64,000 bases of DNA, from assembly GCA_030272585.1 (NCBI GenBank), contig BSYQ01000001.1:3596001-3660000 (forward strand), read 5' to 3'. The DNA is from Bryopsis sp. KO-2023 (taxonomy: Eukaryota > Chlorophyta > Ulvophyceae > Bryopsidales > Bryopsidaceae). Numbering within the stretch: the first letter of the stretch is position 1; the number at the start of each line of letters is the position of its first letter. The translations under genes and the position numbers were made by a program. Of the stretch, positions 1-10,414 are shown in pieces. Below the pieces are notes generated by a model. That model searched no databases. It was not told the origin of the DNA and saw only the letters and a program-made list of their open reading frames with translations.

Positions 1-1388
1 AGGTTGGGAGCGGTACGTACGGAACGGTTTACACTGCTGTGGAGAAGAGCACCGGCCGTCGCGTGGCGGTGAAAGAAATCGGCTCAGGTCAAAAAACAGG
101 CAGGAACAAGAGCAGTGGGTGCAACATGGCCCGGCAGGAGGCCCGCATCATGGAGGCCCTGCAGGATTGCTCCTCGGTGGTCGGGTTCAAGCATTGCTTT
201 CAGGGGGATGGGAAGAAAAAATACTCCTATATTGTCATGGAGCTGTGCGGTGGCGGTGATCTGGAACATTTCACTGAGGTGAGTTTTATGAATGTTGTTG
301 ATCCAAGAGATCTCTTGGATCAATCCCTAAGCATGATCCAATATCTATATGCTTAGATGTTAATCTGGACATTAGTCATCGATATCAACACATTGTGTTA
401 CTTAAAAATGCGTACGATGTTTTAGGGCAAGTTTTGAAATGCAAATCGGGTGCAGCAGTTTGAAAGATGTTGGTATTTTGTTGCAGGAGAATGGTCCTAT
501 CATGGAGGGGCAGGCTGGTGTTGTGGCATTCGAAGCTCTGAACATGCTGCGAAGCTGCCACCAGAAGAGGATACTCCACGGAGATGTCAAGCCTGCTAAT
601 TTCATGATCCACTCTGAAATTCAGCACCAAATCTTCAAACACGGCCCGACTCGGTTACTGCGGCCTGGTTGGCTCAAAGGCATCGATTTCGGGACCTGCC
701 AGCAGCTTGGTGAGCATCTGCTTTGCTCCCCTACCCACCTTCCCAACACAAAACACAGTCGAGAATTTAACTACAATTTAACTGAAAACATACTCCTGAG
801 TGCTGCAGTTGAAGGCTGCCACAGGTCTATTTCCAAGACAGAGATTTTAGAATTTTTTATTTTATTTTATTTGTTTTTTTCAAGATCTAAAAGAATAATG
901 TGATTGCATCAGTCTCTTCTGCTGAAAGATGAAATGATTGGCTCCTGTATTTGTTGTATACAGGCTACGGGGGAGTTACGAAACGGGTTGGGACACCGAC
1001 CCACTGGTCTCCTGAGGTTTTCGGCGGCCACTACTACACGGAGGCCGACATGTGGAGTCTCGGCGTCCTGGTCTACGAGCTGATGGCCGGCCGAAATCCT
1101 TTCTTCACGAAGGATGAGGAACGGGCGATGCGGAGTTCGACCGAGATTCTCAGGGCCGTCATGCAGAGGAAGCCAGACTTCAGCTACGGACCTTGGTTGG
1201 AGTGCAGTCCACAGGGGATTGACTTCATCAAAGGTCTGCTGACGCTCGATCCACGAGTGAGAATGAAGGCGTGCGAAGGACTGCAGCATCCCTGGGTGAA
1301 AATGCATCAAACTTGGAGGAAAAAGGAGAGGCCTTTCTTTCAGGGGAAACCTGTTGAACTCGACACGTTCATCCCGTGCTTTGCATGA
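1..1388 (+). CDS. CAMK-like serine/threonine protein kinase (5' partial)
   Basis: The gene starts upstream of the window. Visible exons are about 3-278, 487-709 and 964-1388, with GT-AG introns (GTGAGT and GTGAGC donors) and continuous frame. The protein opens in the glycine loop (GSGTYGTVY), followed by the ATP-binding lysine (VAVKEI), a catalytic loop HGDVKPANFM in which HRD is changed to HGD, the metal-binding motif as GIDFG, an APE-like SPE, DMWSLG in subdomain IX, and a C-lobe ending in LQHPWV, a wording typical of CAMK-group kinases. It is expected to phosphorylate Ser/Thr, but no regulatory domain follows: the chain stops about 25 residues after the kinase fold. Lysine, Asp of the catalytic loop and DFG are all present, so it should be active. 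The missing Arg of HRD suggests that activity does not depend on activation-loop phosphorylation. The substrate is unknown. Confidence 0.88.
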
Positions 1389-3765
1389 GTTTACTGTTCC
1401 CAGATAAATTGAAAAATTGGATAAACAAAAGAAAAGACTTTGCCCTAGGCATTACGATGTTTTGTGAATGTGTGTGTGTCGGTGGTCGATCGACGAAAAA
1501 GAGCTAAGAACAAAGGAAAAAAAGGGGGTCGATGCATTGATGGGCATATCTAGCTTGTACGAGAATTTGTTGGCTTTTTATTTAGGAACAGTTTCGGAGA
1601 GAAGAAAATGAATTTAGGGGGGGGGAGGGGGGGAAGATAAAAAGAACGGGATATGAACTATGAGTTCAATAACTGACGAATTTTGACCTTCAATGAGCAA
1701 CATCAATGTGTGCCCAAGGACGGTGCTTCCTTTTGTACATTGTACTTGCATGAAATTTGAGGTGGTTGGCTAAGCATGGATGTCTGCATGGATTTTTAAC
1801 ATTTACGAAGTTTTCCAGATAGAAGAATCTGGAATAAGGAAAACACGAAAAACAAAATGGATGGCGAGAGTAAAAAACGGGAAAGGAAAAAAAAAAAGAG
1901 TGAGACAGTGAGTGAGATATATGAACATGAGGGTTGAATCAAAAAAGAAGAAAAGGGGAAAGTGTGACAATTTTTTTTTCCTCCCCTTTTCTTTTTTTTT
2001 TCTTGTTGTTGTGGCATTTCTTGGCTTTTGCTTTTTTTATTTATAAAAAAAAAGAAAAAAATCGATGGGGGATCCTTCTATTATTGGTGTTTCATGCCAA
2101 AGGCTGGAGGCTTTTTTTTGCTTTTGGTGCAGATTTGGAATATGATATGAATTTTTCAGTTCTCATGGAGTCATGGTGGATAATGCAGATTGGGAACTAC
2201 CGTGGGGATGAGTTATGGAAAAGAAAAAAAGCAGATTCTACCCAAAAAAAAGACACTAAAAAGAAAAAGAAAATAAGACGCATCTGATCGGGAAATGAAT
2301 GCATGACATGCAAGTTTCGGGGGAAAGGAACTCTGCATGCATATATTTATCGGGTGATTGATTTTATTTGACGATATATGTTTCTTTTATTCGACGGGAT
2401 TGCGACGGTGATGGCTTTCCTGTATTAACATCCAGCGGAGGGGAGTTTGTGGGTTGGTTTTTTTACCCCTTTTTGATGGTATGATATTGCATTGGACATG
2501 CAGCCGAAAAGAAATTATCGAAGCGAAAATATCGTAGCATCGTTATGCCCTCTCTCGGATGTAGGAAAAAAAAAACACACTTAGGAGGTGATTTTTATAT
2601 TAATTTGGCTCATGATTAGGTTATTTTGACTTTTCCGCGGAAAGGGGGTTTTGTTGTGTGCTATTTTCACACTGAACTGGACATGGCTTTCTGCGCAATA
2701 TATGGATTCTCAGTGGGATGGGTGTATTTCAGGCGATTGATTTTCGAAGAGAAGAAGAAAGAGTCTAGGGAGGGGGGGTTGTTTTTTTTTTTCTTCTTTC
2801 TTATCATTGACATATTGTCCTCCGTTTCCATATGGTTTTCCGGAAATGCAAAGAAAAAGAAGATTTCTAAAAAAAACAAACAAAAAGAAAACAAAAGTTC
2901 TTTGCTGTGCCTTATTTTATGGCATCGTCTTGAAAAAGGATCGGGTGGAGGTGCCCTTTTATTAAAAAAAAATCCAAAAAAGATTGACAAACAGGGGGGA
3001 TGGTTGTTTTATAAGGCACTGTAAATGGGGTGGTGATTGATTTTTACCTGTATTTCGGAGAATGTATTGGTGGAGCGGACTGTAACAAAAAATGAATGAG
3101 GTGTCCCAAGAGGTGGCGAAAAAAAAAAAAAAAAAAGTTTTTCGCCGTTCATTTTTTTGGGAAGTTGCTTTGGGTTACTTGTTCCTTCCAAGCTGCCTTG
3201 TTTTTCTTTCTTTCAAAACCAGTGTCCTCCTTCTCAAGGGATTTTACAAGTGATCATAGTCGCAGTTTTGTGGTTCGTGCCAAATTCAGCTGTGAAATTT
3301 TCCCCGACCAACATGGGGGAAGCCTTTGAAATTGGGTGGTTTTGCACCTGCTGTTGTGTGGACTGCAGACAAGTTAGATGTTGTTTTATGACTGGTAGGA
3401 ATTCTGGGATATGCCTTGGTGAACTTCTTGCTGGTTTTTAGTTGGATTGTGTTTTCTTGTAATTCGGGCTTTGGTTTGGATTGTCGAGTCTGGTCAGCCG
3501 AGCATACCACAGAAAAAAGATTTTACATGGGATTTGCAGACATGGGGGTACATCGAAAAAAATAATGTGGGGTGAGCTGTGAATTTCCCCCAACCAACAT
3601 GGGGGGAAGCCTTTCAACTTGGGTTTTCTTGCACCCACAGAAAAAAAAACTAGACACCTCCCTTCTAGTCGTGAAGCCAACCTGAACCTGGTGTGTAAAG
3701 TATTGAATCGCGGGACTCTCGATTCTTGAACCGGCTGATCAGAAGTCCTTTCAAGAAAAGTGATG
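1389..3765. other. Non-coding spacer, homopolymer-rich
   Basis: This stretch downstream of the kinase gene carries many runs of A, T and G (for example A17 near 3120 and G-runs near 1619). Open frames here are low-complexity Phe/Lys translations and I do not accept them as genes. The only structure I see is the direct repeat at 3287-3634. Confidence 0.7.
3287..3634. repeat. Imperfect direct repeat, about 60 bp, two copies
   Basis: A segment at about 3287-3348, containing AACATGGGGGAAGCCTTT, recurs at about 3574-3634 as AACATGGGGGGAAGCCTTT. Both copies are preceded by GCTGTGAA and followed by a stretch ending TTGCACC. The copies are in direct orientation about 290 bp apart. They may be footprints of an old repeat family; no coding potential is associated with them. 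Confidence 0.6.
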
Positions 3766-3770
3766 CAACG
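3766..3770. repeat. Left target-site duplication CAACG
   Basis: CAACG lies directly before the first base of the left LTR (TGTGACGG) and recurs at 15902-15906 directly after the right end. Five base pairs is the usual duplication size for Ty3/gypsy integrases, so it fixes the element's borders. Confidence 0.88.
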
Positions 3771-5149
3771 TGTGACGGAGCTAGAAAGAACATGGCAGAT
3801 GTACTGCCACCAGATGTAATGATTATTCCGATGATAATTCGGAAGAATGGAATTGCCAACTCACACTGATAAACAGTCGTATTTTACGCTGCTCTATGTG
3901 AGACCTGGTGGTTCGTACGTCGGGTTCAATTCCTGACGAGGTCGATGACGTAGGAAAAGTTGTATATTGATACGCTGGAAGATATCGAATAGCTGGCACG
4001 CCAACCCATGGCTAGCGCAGAGTACTAGGAGTCTTACTGCCGGCACTGTCGTTTTATGACATCCGAGGTATGACTTCTACGAAACGTGCGGCTGGGAACA
4101 CAAGGAGCCAGCGAAAACACTATGGATTCCAGCGAAACGGATACAACTCCCTACGAAAAACGATCTCTTAGGCGATACGCACGACTGGCAGTCGGGTCGC
4201 TAGTCGACCCCTGTCGTGACGCCGAACTCGCGGCCAGCACACATGCGCTAGCGCTAGAACCGGCCGCGAGTATAAATATCCCACAGAATTCTGGTTAAGG
4301 ACAGACAGAACTCGGTGAATACCTCGTTTACTTCTTACTTCGGACAACTATCTATAGGAGGACTCTCTTATCGTGACGGACTTAAGGAAAGCTTCGCGAC
4401 TTACCTTAAACGGGAATCCCGACCGGACGAGGTACTTCTGGCCAAAGATAGCATCATCCAAGGTTTTCTGAAGTACACTTCTGAAATGGGATACACCATC
4501 CCTTCTCTTTCTGTAAAAATATTCTCTTGCTATTATTCTTGTGTCTCTGAAGTGTCTTTATTCAAAATAAGATTGTTTCTGATCAAACTTTGATTCTAGA
4601 GGAAATAGGAGTGGAGTCAGAATAGTAAGAGAAGGTGCTGCCCTTTCTCTTAGGAGGTTTTTCTCCACTCAGAGGAGCCGACCTCTCCTCTGAGTGTCTC
4701 CTTTCGTTTTTGGTGTTTGCGTTTTGTGTTTCTCTCTTCTCCAGCTCAGTTTCTAGAGTCCCCTTAGGCCATGGTTTCTTAGCGACCATACTCCAGGGGA
4801 CTCCACTTTCTGTCTCACTCTCGGGAGCAAGGCCCTCTTAGCGGGTGTCTCCGTCGACTTTGACTCGTGTTGCGTTTAGATGCCTGGTCTTAGGCTTTTC
4901 GTTGTTATGAGGAGTCGAGACTGTGACTCTCGAATGGTGACGATTGTTAGCGCGACTGGTCTTAGCCGACTTCTTGGGTGACGGTAGTTTCAGTGCGTCG
5001 CAGTTTGGATACCAAGTCTTTGGATAGGACATTCAATGTCGGCGTAGTCCAACTCTGTTGCCGTAGACAGACTCTGCGGTAGTTCAGTACGACTCTATCT
5101 TCAGTCGCGGCTCGAATGAAGAATTAGTAGTTGTGCCGAATGCGTTTTC
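3771..5149 (+). repeat. Left LTR
   Basis: It begins TGTGACGGAGCT and matches 14512-15890 at every base except 4925 (G here, A in the right copy). It contains a TATA box at 4271 and a T-arm-like hairpin at 3902-3943. Identity with the right LTR stops at 5149, after which TGG, the usual start of a primer-binding site, follows. Short open frames inside the LTR occur in both copies simply because the copies are identical; I do not treat them as genes. Confidence 0.9.
4271..4278 (+). promoter_or_regulatory. TATA box of the left LTR promoter
   Basis: TATAAATA sits about 500 bases into the LTR after a GC-rich stretch (CGGCCGCGAG). It probably positions element transcription near 4300, giving U3 of about 530 bases and R plus U5 of about 850. 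The same box occurs at 15012-15019 in the right LTR. The start site is inferred, not seen. Confidence 0.6.
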
Positions 5150-5167
5150 TGGTTTCGGAGCGTTGCG
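5150..5167 (+). other. Candidate primer-binding site
   Basis: TGGTTTCGGAGCGTTGCG begins immediately where the two LTRs stop being identical. A primer-binding site normally begins with TGG, complementary to the CCA end of a tRNA. I could not assign the tRNA: the extended complement does not show a standard T-loop at the right distance. About 140 bases of leader then separate it from the Gag start. Confidence 0.45.
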
Positions 5168-5305
5168 AGCTTCGGACATGTTAGGAATATGGGCCCACTA
5201 ACATTGCAACAAAGTTCTGTGCAACACTGTTTACTCTGGTGATCACCTCTCGTAAAAGAGAAAGCGCTCCAGAAATTAACACAAGTGTAAAACATTGTAG
5301 GAACA

Positions 5306-7216
5306 ATGGTTGGAGCAACCTCTGCCGATAAGTATCGTGCCCCTAAGCTCGAAAAGTTTGACGGAAAGAAACCTCCAGCAGCGGAATGGTTCAAGACCGT
5401 GGAAGCAACAGCTACGGCACAGAACTGGCCTGCTCGTTCTAAAGTGAGCGGTGCGAAGGCGAACCTCACTCACGGTGCAGCCCTCTGGGCGGCTGCTCTC
5501 TCAGAAGATATGACCTGGGAGAACTTTAAAAAGAAGTTTATGAAAAGGTGGCTGGGGGCCACCGATGATTTGATGAGCGAGCTAACAAGGCGTCGCCAAC
5601 GGTCTACGGAGACGGTCGAAGGTTTCGCGGACGCCCTTCGTGGCTTAGCTGAGGATATCACTGATATTCAGACCGCGACACGCACTGACGGCGCCACCCC
5701 GATTGCCCTGAACGACGAATTTCTCCGTCACATTTTTCAGGCTGGAATACCATCGAAGATAAGGGATGCTATAGCCCCACTCCAGCATCAGAACTTTGAG
5801 GAAGTGGTGACGGCTGCAAAGGCAGTTGAGGGAATAGGGCTGAGTAAGAAAAGGAAAGCTCCAGACAGCACTGATTCAGATTCAGACACAGAGAAGAACA
5901 CTGGACAGACTACAGAAGAAAAGCTTCTGAATAAAGTGATGAACAAGGTTCAGAAAGTTATGGAGGGACATATGCACAAGATCTATACAGCCCTCCCAGC
6001 TCCAGAGGAAAGGCTGCTGGAATGGCGACAGAAAGTCAATGGAGGAGCTTCAGGAAAGAGGGATGGAAGGAGTCAAACTTATGAAGGCCAAAGACCCAGG
6101 GGTTATTATAGTCCTTTATTGAACAAGGATCTGAACTTAGGAGAATGTTGGCACTGTGGGGTACCAGGTCATAGATGGGGAAGATGTCTTAAGAGAAAGA
6201 CAGGAGTAACCTACAGCCTCCAATATAGAGCAGGCAAAACCCCTTTGGTTGTACAGGCGAACCCAGACCAAGGGAACTCCAAGTCCCAGGGTCCTCAAAT
6301 GAATATGGTAGAGGGGAAGACCTCTGGAGGGGAGAACAAGTACAGGATGGGGAATAAACATGCCCTAATAGATGCTCAGGCATTCCTGGATAGGACAGAG
6401 TTGCCTGTCCCTCTCAAAACATTTATGTTTTATTCCCCTGAACTCAGGGAGGCCATCAGGAGGGAGGCGGACCTGATGACTTCAGTGGATGCTGGGGTAA
6501 CCCAACCCCTCCACTTCGACCCGGAAACCTCTGGCCAGGAGGATGAGGACAAGGAGGTGGGCATGCTGGAGGTGGACACGTTGCAGAGGGAAGCAGCCTC
6601 CAGGAACACTCCTGCCAAGTGTACCATTAAAATCAAGGGGGAGGCATTGGAGGCAGTGGTGGACACGGGGGCCAGCCACAGCTGCATCTCCAGAGCCACA
6701 GTGGAGAAGCTTGGCCTGGTGGGCCAGGTCCAACCCTCCGAATGGGTTTTTAGGACAGCCAGTGGGGAGATAGCCACCTCTCTTGGGTATCTCCCAAAAA
6801 TATTTGTCAGCATAGGAGGAACAGGCTCCCACAACTCTTTCATGGTGACAGACACAGACACCTGCTGTGTCCTGCTGGGGATAGACTTTCTTAAGTCAAT
6901 CAGGGCCATGATAATGCTGGGACCACAGCAGATATTCTATCACAAGGGCAATGGGAAGATGGGGGCCATCTCTCTTAGGACAGAGGAGAAGCAAAGCCCA
7001 GGGACGGAGGAGGAAGTCCAGACTGCAGCCGGGAAGAAGAGGAAAGGAGAAAACTTGACCCCGGAGAAGAAGGTCAGATTCAACCCCACCACCGAGACCA
7101 TTCCAAAAGAAGCACCACACAGTCCTCTACCATCAGGATTCGGACAAAGGAGTACTCCAGCTACAGGGGTACAGAAAGAGGGAGGAAGAGAGGGGCCCTC
7201 CCAGGATTTTCATTAG
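5306..7216 (+). CDS. Retrotransposon Gag-protease polyprotein (636 aa)
   Basis: Residues 1-175 form an alpha-helical retrotransposon Gag domain (tryptophan-rich, WENFKKKFMKRW near 71-82). A charged linker follows, then a CCHC zinc knuckle at 281-294 (C-X2-C-X4-H-X4-C) that would package element RNA. The C-terminal part is an aspartic protease with DTGAS at 453-457 and a downstream LLGIDFL strand; it would cut the polyprotein. The start is the first ATG after the leader (5306). The frame ends at TAG 7214-7216 and overlaps the RT frame, which lies at -1 and is open from at least 7117. Fusion of protease to Gag rather than to pol is seen in several Ty3/gypsy lineages. The frame is undamaged. Confidence 0.92.
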   Translation: MVGATSADKYRAPKLEKFDGKKPPAAEWFKTVEATATAQNWPARSKVSGAKANLTHGAALWAAALSEDMTWENFKKKFMKRWLGATDDLMSELTRRRQRSTETVEGFADALRGLAEDITDIQTATRTDGATPIALNDEFLRHIFQAGIPSKIRDAIAPLQHQNFEEVVTAAKAVEGIGLSKKRKAPDSTDSDSDTEKNTGQTTEEKLLNKVMNKVQKVMEGHMHKIYTALPAPEERLLEWRQKVNGGASGKRDGRSQTYEGQRPRGYYSPLLNKDLNLGECWHCGVPGHRWGRCLKRKTGVTYSLQYRAGKTPLVVQANPDQGNSKSQGPQMNMVEGKTSGGENKYRMGNKHALIDAQAFLDRTELPVPLKTFMFYSPELREAIRREADLMTSVDAGVTQPLHFDPETSGQEDEDKEVGMLEVDTLQREAASRNTPAKCTIKIKGEALEAVVDTGASHSCISRATVEKLGLVGQVQPSEWVFRTASGEIATSLGYLPKIFVSIGGTGSHNSFMVTDTDTCCVLLGIDFLKSIRAMIMLGPQQIFYHKGNGKMGAISLRTEEKQSPGTEEEVQTAAGKKRKGENLTPEKKVRFNPTTETIPKEAPHSPLPSGFGQRSTPATGVQKEGGREGPSQDFH

Positions 7217-7248
7217 GGTCAGAGGTCAGGCCTGGTGATCTCAGGGGT

Positions 7249-8823
7249 GTGGCCACAGGGCTGCACAGGTTTACCACTAGAGGGGTGACACCTCCAGAAT
7301 CCATCCTGGTGTCACAAGAGGAGAAAGGAAAAACCTTTGCTGACTTAAATATAGGGGATAGTTTGACAAGAGATGAAAGGAGGGCAGTGGAAAAGCTTTG
7401 CAAGTCTAGGAGGGAGGCCTGGTCTCTAAGTGAATACGAGATAGGCTCCTTTAGAAATCATAGTTACAAGATTGAAACTGGTACAGCTAGGCCTGTGGCA
7501 AAGAGGCAATATAGGGTTAGTGAATTCCAGAAGGGAGAGATAGAGAGGCAACTAGAAGGGTTATTAAAAGTAGGGGTAGTTAGACCCAGCCCAGGGTCAC
7601 CTTGGTCTTCACCCACTCTCCTAGTCCCTAAGAAGGCACCAGGAAAGTGGAGGTGGTGTGTAGACTTTAGAGATTTGAATGACTTGGTGGAGGCAGATCA
7701 GTACCCTCTGCCATTGATAGATGAATTGCTAGATGGTCTGGGAGGTAGGAAGTTTTATTCTAGTTTGGACCTTAGGTCAGGGTATTGGCAGTTGCCTTTA
7801 GCTGAGGAGGATAAGGGGAAAACAGCTTTTAGGACCTCCTCAGGGTTGTATGAATGGGTTAGGTGTCCTCAGGGACTCAAGACTATGCCAGAGGCCTTTC
7901 AGAGAGTTATGGACTCTTTGTTTGGCCACCTGGAAGGGGTCCAGGTCTACTTGGATGACATAGTTATCTTTAGCCACACCTTCCAAGAGCATTTGGAAAC
8001 TCTGAAGAAGGTGTTAGATATTCTGGAGAGGGAGGGGGCTAAGCTGTCCATAGAAAAGTGCTTTCTATTCCAGGAGGAGATAGAATACTTAGGGCACCAC
8101 ATTACTAAGGCTGGATTTAGCCCTCAGGAGGACAAAATGGCCTCCATAGCAAAGCTGAAGACTCCTACTACAGTCACCCAAGTCAGGTCTTTCTTGGGGC
8201 TTACTGGATACTACAGGAGGCATGCCCCAGACTATGCAAGAAGAGCAGGAGCTCTCACGGAGCTCACAAAGGAAGGAGTCCCTTTTCTCTGGACCTGGAG
8301 ATGTGAATACTCCTGGAGGCTGCTGAAGAAGATGCTGACTACAGCCCCAGTGGTGACTACTCTCAGGAGGGAAGGGGAGGTGTTCTTATGCACTGACTGG
8401 AGTCAGTATGCTATAGCTGGAATACTGGGTCAGATTCAGGAAGGACGGGAGAAGGTAATAGCTTATTTTTCCAAAAAGAATAGTCAGACAGAAGCTAGGT
8501 ATGCACCTAGCCAGGGGGAGGCTATGGCTGTGATTAAGACTATTAGGAAATTTAGTTATTATCTGACAGGGAGGGAGTTTACTGTCTTTACTGACTGTGG
8601 GGCCTTGTTCTGGCTAATGGGTTCTAGACACCTGAGCAATATGATGGCCAGGTGGGTGATAGAGTTACAGGGGTATAAAATTAAGGTGGTCCATAGACCT
8701 GGGAAGTATCATGTCAATGCAGATGCATTGTCTAGACTAGTAATGAATAGAGAAAAGAAAAAGGAGGCACAGGGTCTGCCTACAGTGTCAGATCATCTGC
8801 CTCTTGGGAGGAAGCTGAATTAA
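7249..8823 (+). CDS. Retrotransposon reverse transcriptase-RNase H
   Basis: This frame lies at -1 relative to Gag-protease and is open upstream of 7249 to at least 7117, with no ATG near its beginning, so it is probably made by frameshifting from the Gag-protease frame. Counting from 7249, the fingers/palm motifs WRWCVDFRDLN (about 135-144) and SSLDLRSGYWQ (171-181) and the catalytic YLDD (234-237) are intact. The RNase H domain follows, with its first Asp in CTDWSQYAIAGIL (normally TDASD), a Glu in GEAMAV, a second Asp in FTDCGAL and a terminal NADALSRL. It ends in TAA TAG at 8821-8826, directly after RNase H. Integrase, normally continuous with this chain, is encoded 1.6 kb further on in another frame. 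Confidence 0.93.
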   Translation: MATGLHRFTTRGVTPPESILVSQEEKGKTFADLNIGDSLTRDERRAVEKLCKSRREAWSLSEYEIGSFRNHSYKIETGTARPVAKRQYRVSEFQKGEIERQLEGLLKVGVVRPSPGSPWSSPTLLVPKKAPGKWRWCVDFRDLNDLVEADQYPLPLIDELLDGLGGRKFYSSLDLRSGYWQLPLAEEDKGKTAFRTSSGLYEWVRCPQGLKTMPEAFQRVMDSLFGHLEGVQVYLDDIVIFSHTFQEHLETLKKVLDILEREGAKLSIEKCFLFQEEIEYLGHHITKAGFSPQEDKMASIAKLKTPTTVTQVRSFLGLTGYYRRHAPDYARRAGALTELTKEGVPFLWTWRCEYSWRLLKKMLTTAPVVTTLRREGEVFLCTDWSQYAIAGILGQIQEGREKVIAYFSKKNSQTEARYAPSQGEAMAVIKTIRKFSYYLTGREFTVFTDCGALFWLMGSRHLSNMMARWVIELQGYKIKVVHRPGKYHVNADALSRLVMNREKKKEAQGLPTVSDHLPLGRKLN

Positions 8824-9116
8824 TAGGGTCTAGGAATAAGAGAAAGACTAGTCTAGGGGAGGACGAGTGGATTGCAAGTTCTGGTGGAATTTCTGGGACA
8901 GAGTCGATCAGGAGGTACAAGACAGAGATTAGAAAATATAAAGGTTAAATCCAAGAGACCTCCTGTAGAGGAAAGGGCCTCTGGGAGGAAACAAGTCTTG
9001 TTTAGGATTCTTAAGAGAGAAGCAGACAGGGAAGAAGTAGATCGAGCTAAGTTTCTCAGAGAACGGAGCAGAGTTCAGTAAACGGGAATTAGAAGTTCGA
9101 AGAGGAGAGGAAAGAA

Positions 9117-9626
9117 ATGGATGCAACCCAAGCCGCCGCCCTTGCGCACATCATCGCTGTTTTGCTGGAGCTACTGGTGGATATGGAGGAATATGAGGAG
9201 GAACTGCGACACCGTCTGCTTGTGGGAGAGTTCCGGATGAACACAAGAGCAGGCAGGGAAGCTCGGATGAATGTCTCCAAACTCGCTCAGTACACGGAGA
9301 CACTGATGACTTTGCGAGGACTGTTAGACCAGTTTCGGTCAGGTGTTCCGATTGGTCCGGGCCCTCTTAGGCCCCTGAGGCAGCAGATAACAGCGATGTT
9401 GGCCCAGCCTATCGAAAACGCTGGAGGACAGGGAGGTGGAGGGGGTCCATCCAATAACCCTGCTGGCCTGCCGCGCTTTTACCCAGTGGCACGGGTGGAG
9501 GCAAGGTTCGAGGAGAACGGTGATGGCGATATGCAGGAAGTGCCTCCGGAGGAGCCGATAGTGGTGTACTCCTCAGGGGAAGAGGAGAACACTAGAGATG
9601 TGGGGGCACCAGGCCCCAGTAGTTAA
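9117..9626 (+). CDS. Accessory ORF-A between RNase H and integrase (169 aa)
   Basis: The frame starts with ATG after GAAAGAA and encodes 169 residues. The first 85 or so are predicted helical, with a hydrophobic N-terminal helix (AAALAHIIAVLLELLVDMEE) and later basic helices. The second half is Gly/Pro-rich and then acidic (about 135-160). I recognise no family, zinc site or enzyme motif. The 293 bases between the RT stop (8823) and this ATG hold an open stretch in the RT frame (8872-9081, Arg/Lys-rich) preceded by stop codons; it may be a decayed tether. Its position, in a spacer that splits pol, suggests separate expression from an internal start. A capsid, assembly or regulatory role would be a guess. 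Confidence 0.6.
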   Translation: MDATQAAALAHIIAVLLELLVDMEEYEEELRHRLLVGEFRMNTRAGREARMNVSKLAQYTETLMTLRGLLDQFRSGVPIGPGPLRPLRQQITAMLAQPIENAGGQGGGGGPSNNPAGLPRFYPVARVEARFEENGDGDMQEVPPEEPIVVYSSGEEENTRDVGAPGPSS

Positions 9627-10414
9627 GGAATGTTTTTAGTGGCAGTTTAAATATGTGGATGTTAGCCTGGTATGCAGGAGGGAAAGTTGAAGTCATGTCG
9701 GGGTTGAGAAGTGGTTCTGTAAGCAGGATTCTGCCTTTTTCTTAAAGTGATATAAGTTATCTCAGGAATAGTTAAGACTCCTGGAACAAATGAGTTCCAC
9801 CTCTTAACAGAACACCAGTCTGAGTTTCTTTCAATCCACACTGAAAAACAGAAAACCACTCTGCTCACAGCCGGTCAATCTCTAAGATAATTAAAGGAAG
9901 GTCTGAGGATTAGAAGTAATCCCAGACAAACGTTCAGATTCTGCAGAGATCAGGTATCCTGAAAGAGGGGACTCTCAGAATGGAGGACTACAGTCTCGGG
10001 TAAGACTGTACACACTTTGATTTATTATAAATCAATCCCTGTGAGGACCTCATACACTAAGTCGAAAATGGTGTGGTGTTTGATCCAACCTAGAAGTTAA
10101 GGTCACTTAAGAGGAAAAGTGCCCTTTCCCATAAACAGGACTGATAGTTCAAACTCTGGGATTAAACAACTGCATGTTAACTGGACTAAGAGATGACCTC
10201 TAAAGCTTACAGCTTTCAGTCAGCCCACAAGCCAACTGTCACAGCTGTTTCAACCTGGAGGATTTTGTATTTAAGTGGAAACCCTTATTAACTAGAGGAA
10301 AGGGCAAACTTTGCTTTATCTACCCAGGATAAGCAACTTAAAGCAAAAGGATACCGGAGCTAAGAGGCTCTAAGTACAGACGTAAGGCATTTAAGTCAAG
10401 AAGGAAGTATACAG
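9627..10414 (+). other. Non-coding spacer inside the retrotransposon
   Basis: These 788 bases between ORF-A and integrase hold no frame I accept. The sequence is AT-richer than the flanking ORFs and contains short patches such as TTTAAATATG near 9646. It could be a splice acceptor region, an internal promoter or leader for integrase. I see no direct proof of any of these. Confidence 0.5.

Noticed and set aside
1796..3441. Phe/Lys-rich open frames downstream of the kinase gene
   Set aside because: They are translations of A/T homopolymer runs, with no start context, splice logic or domain pattern.
4086..5032. Several 60-90 codon open frames repeated exactly at 14827-15773
   Set aside because: They lie inside the two LTRs; their apparent conservation only reflects LTR identity.
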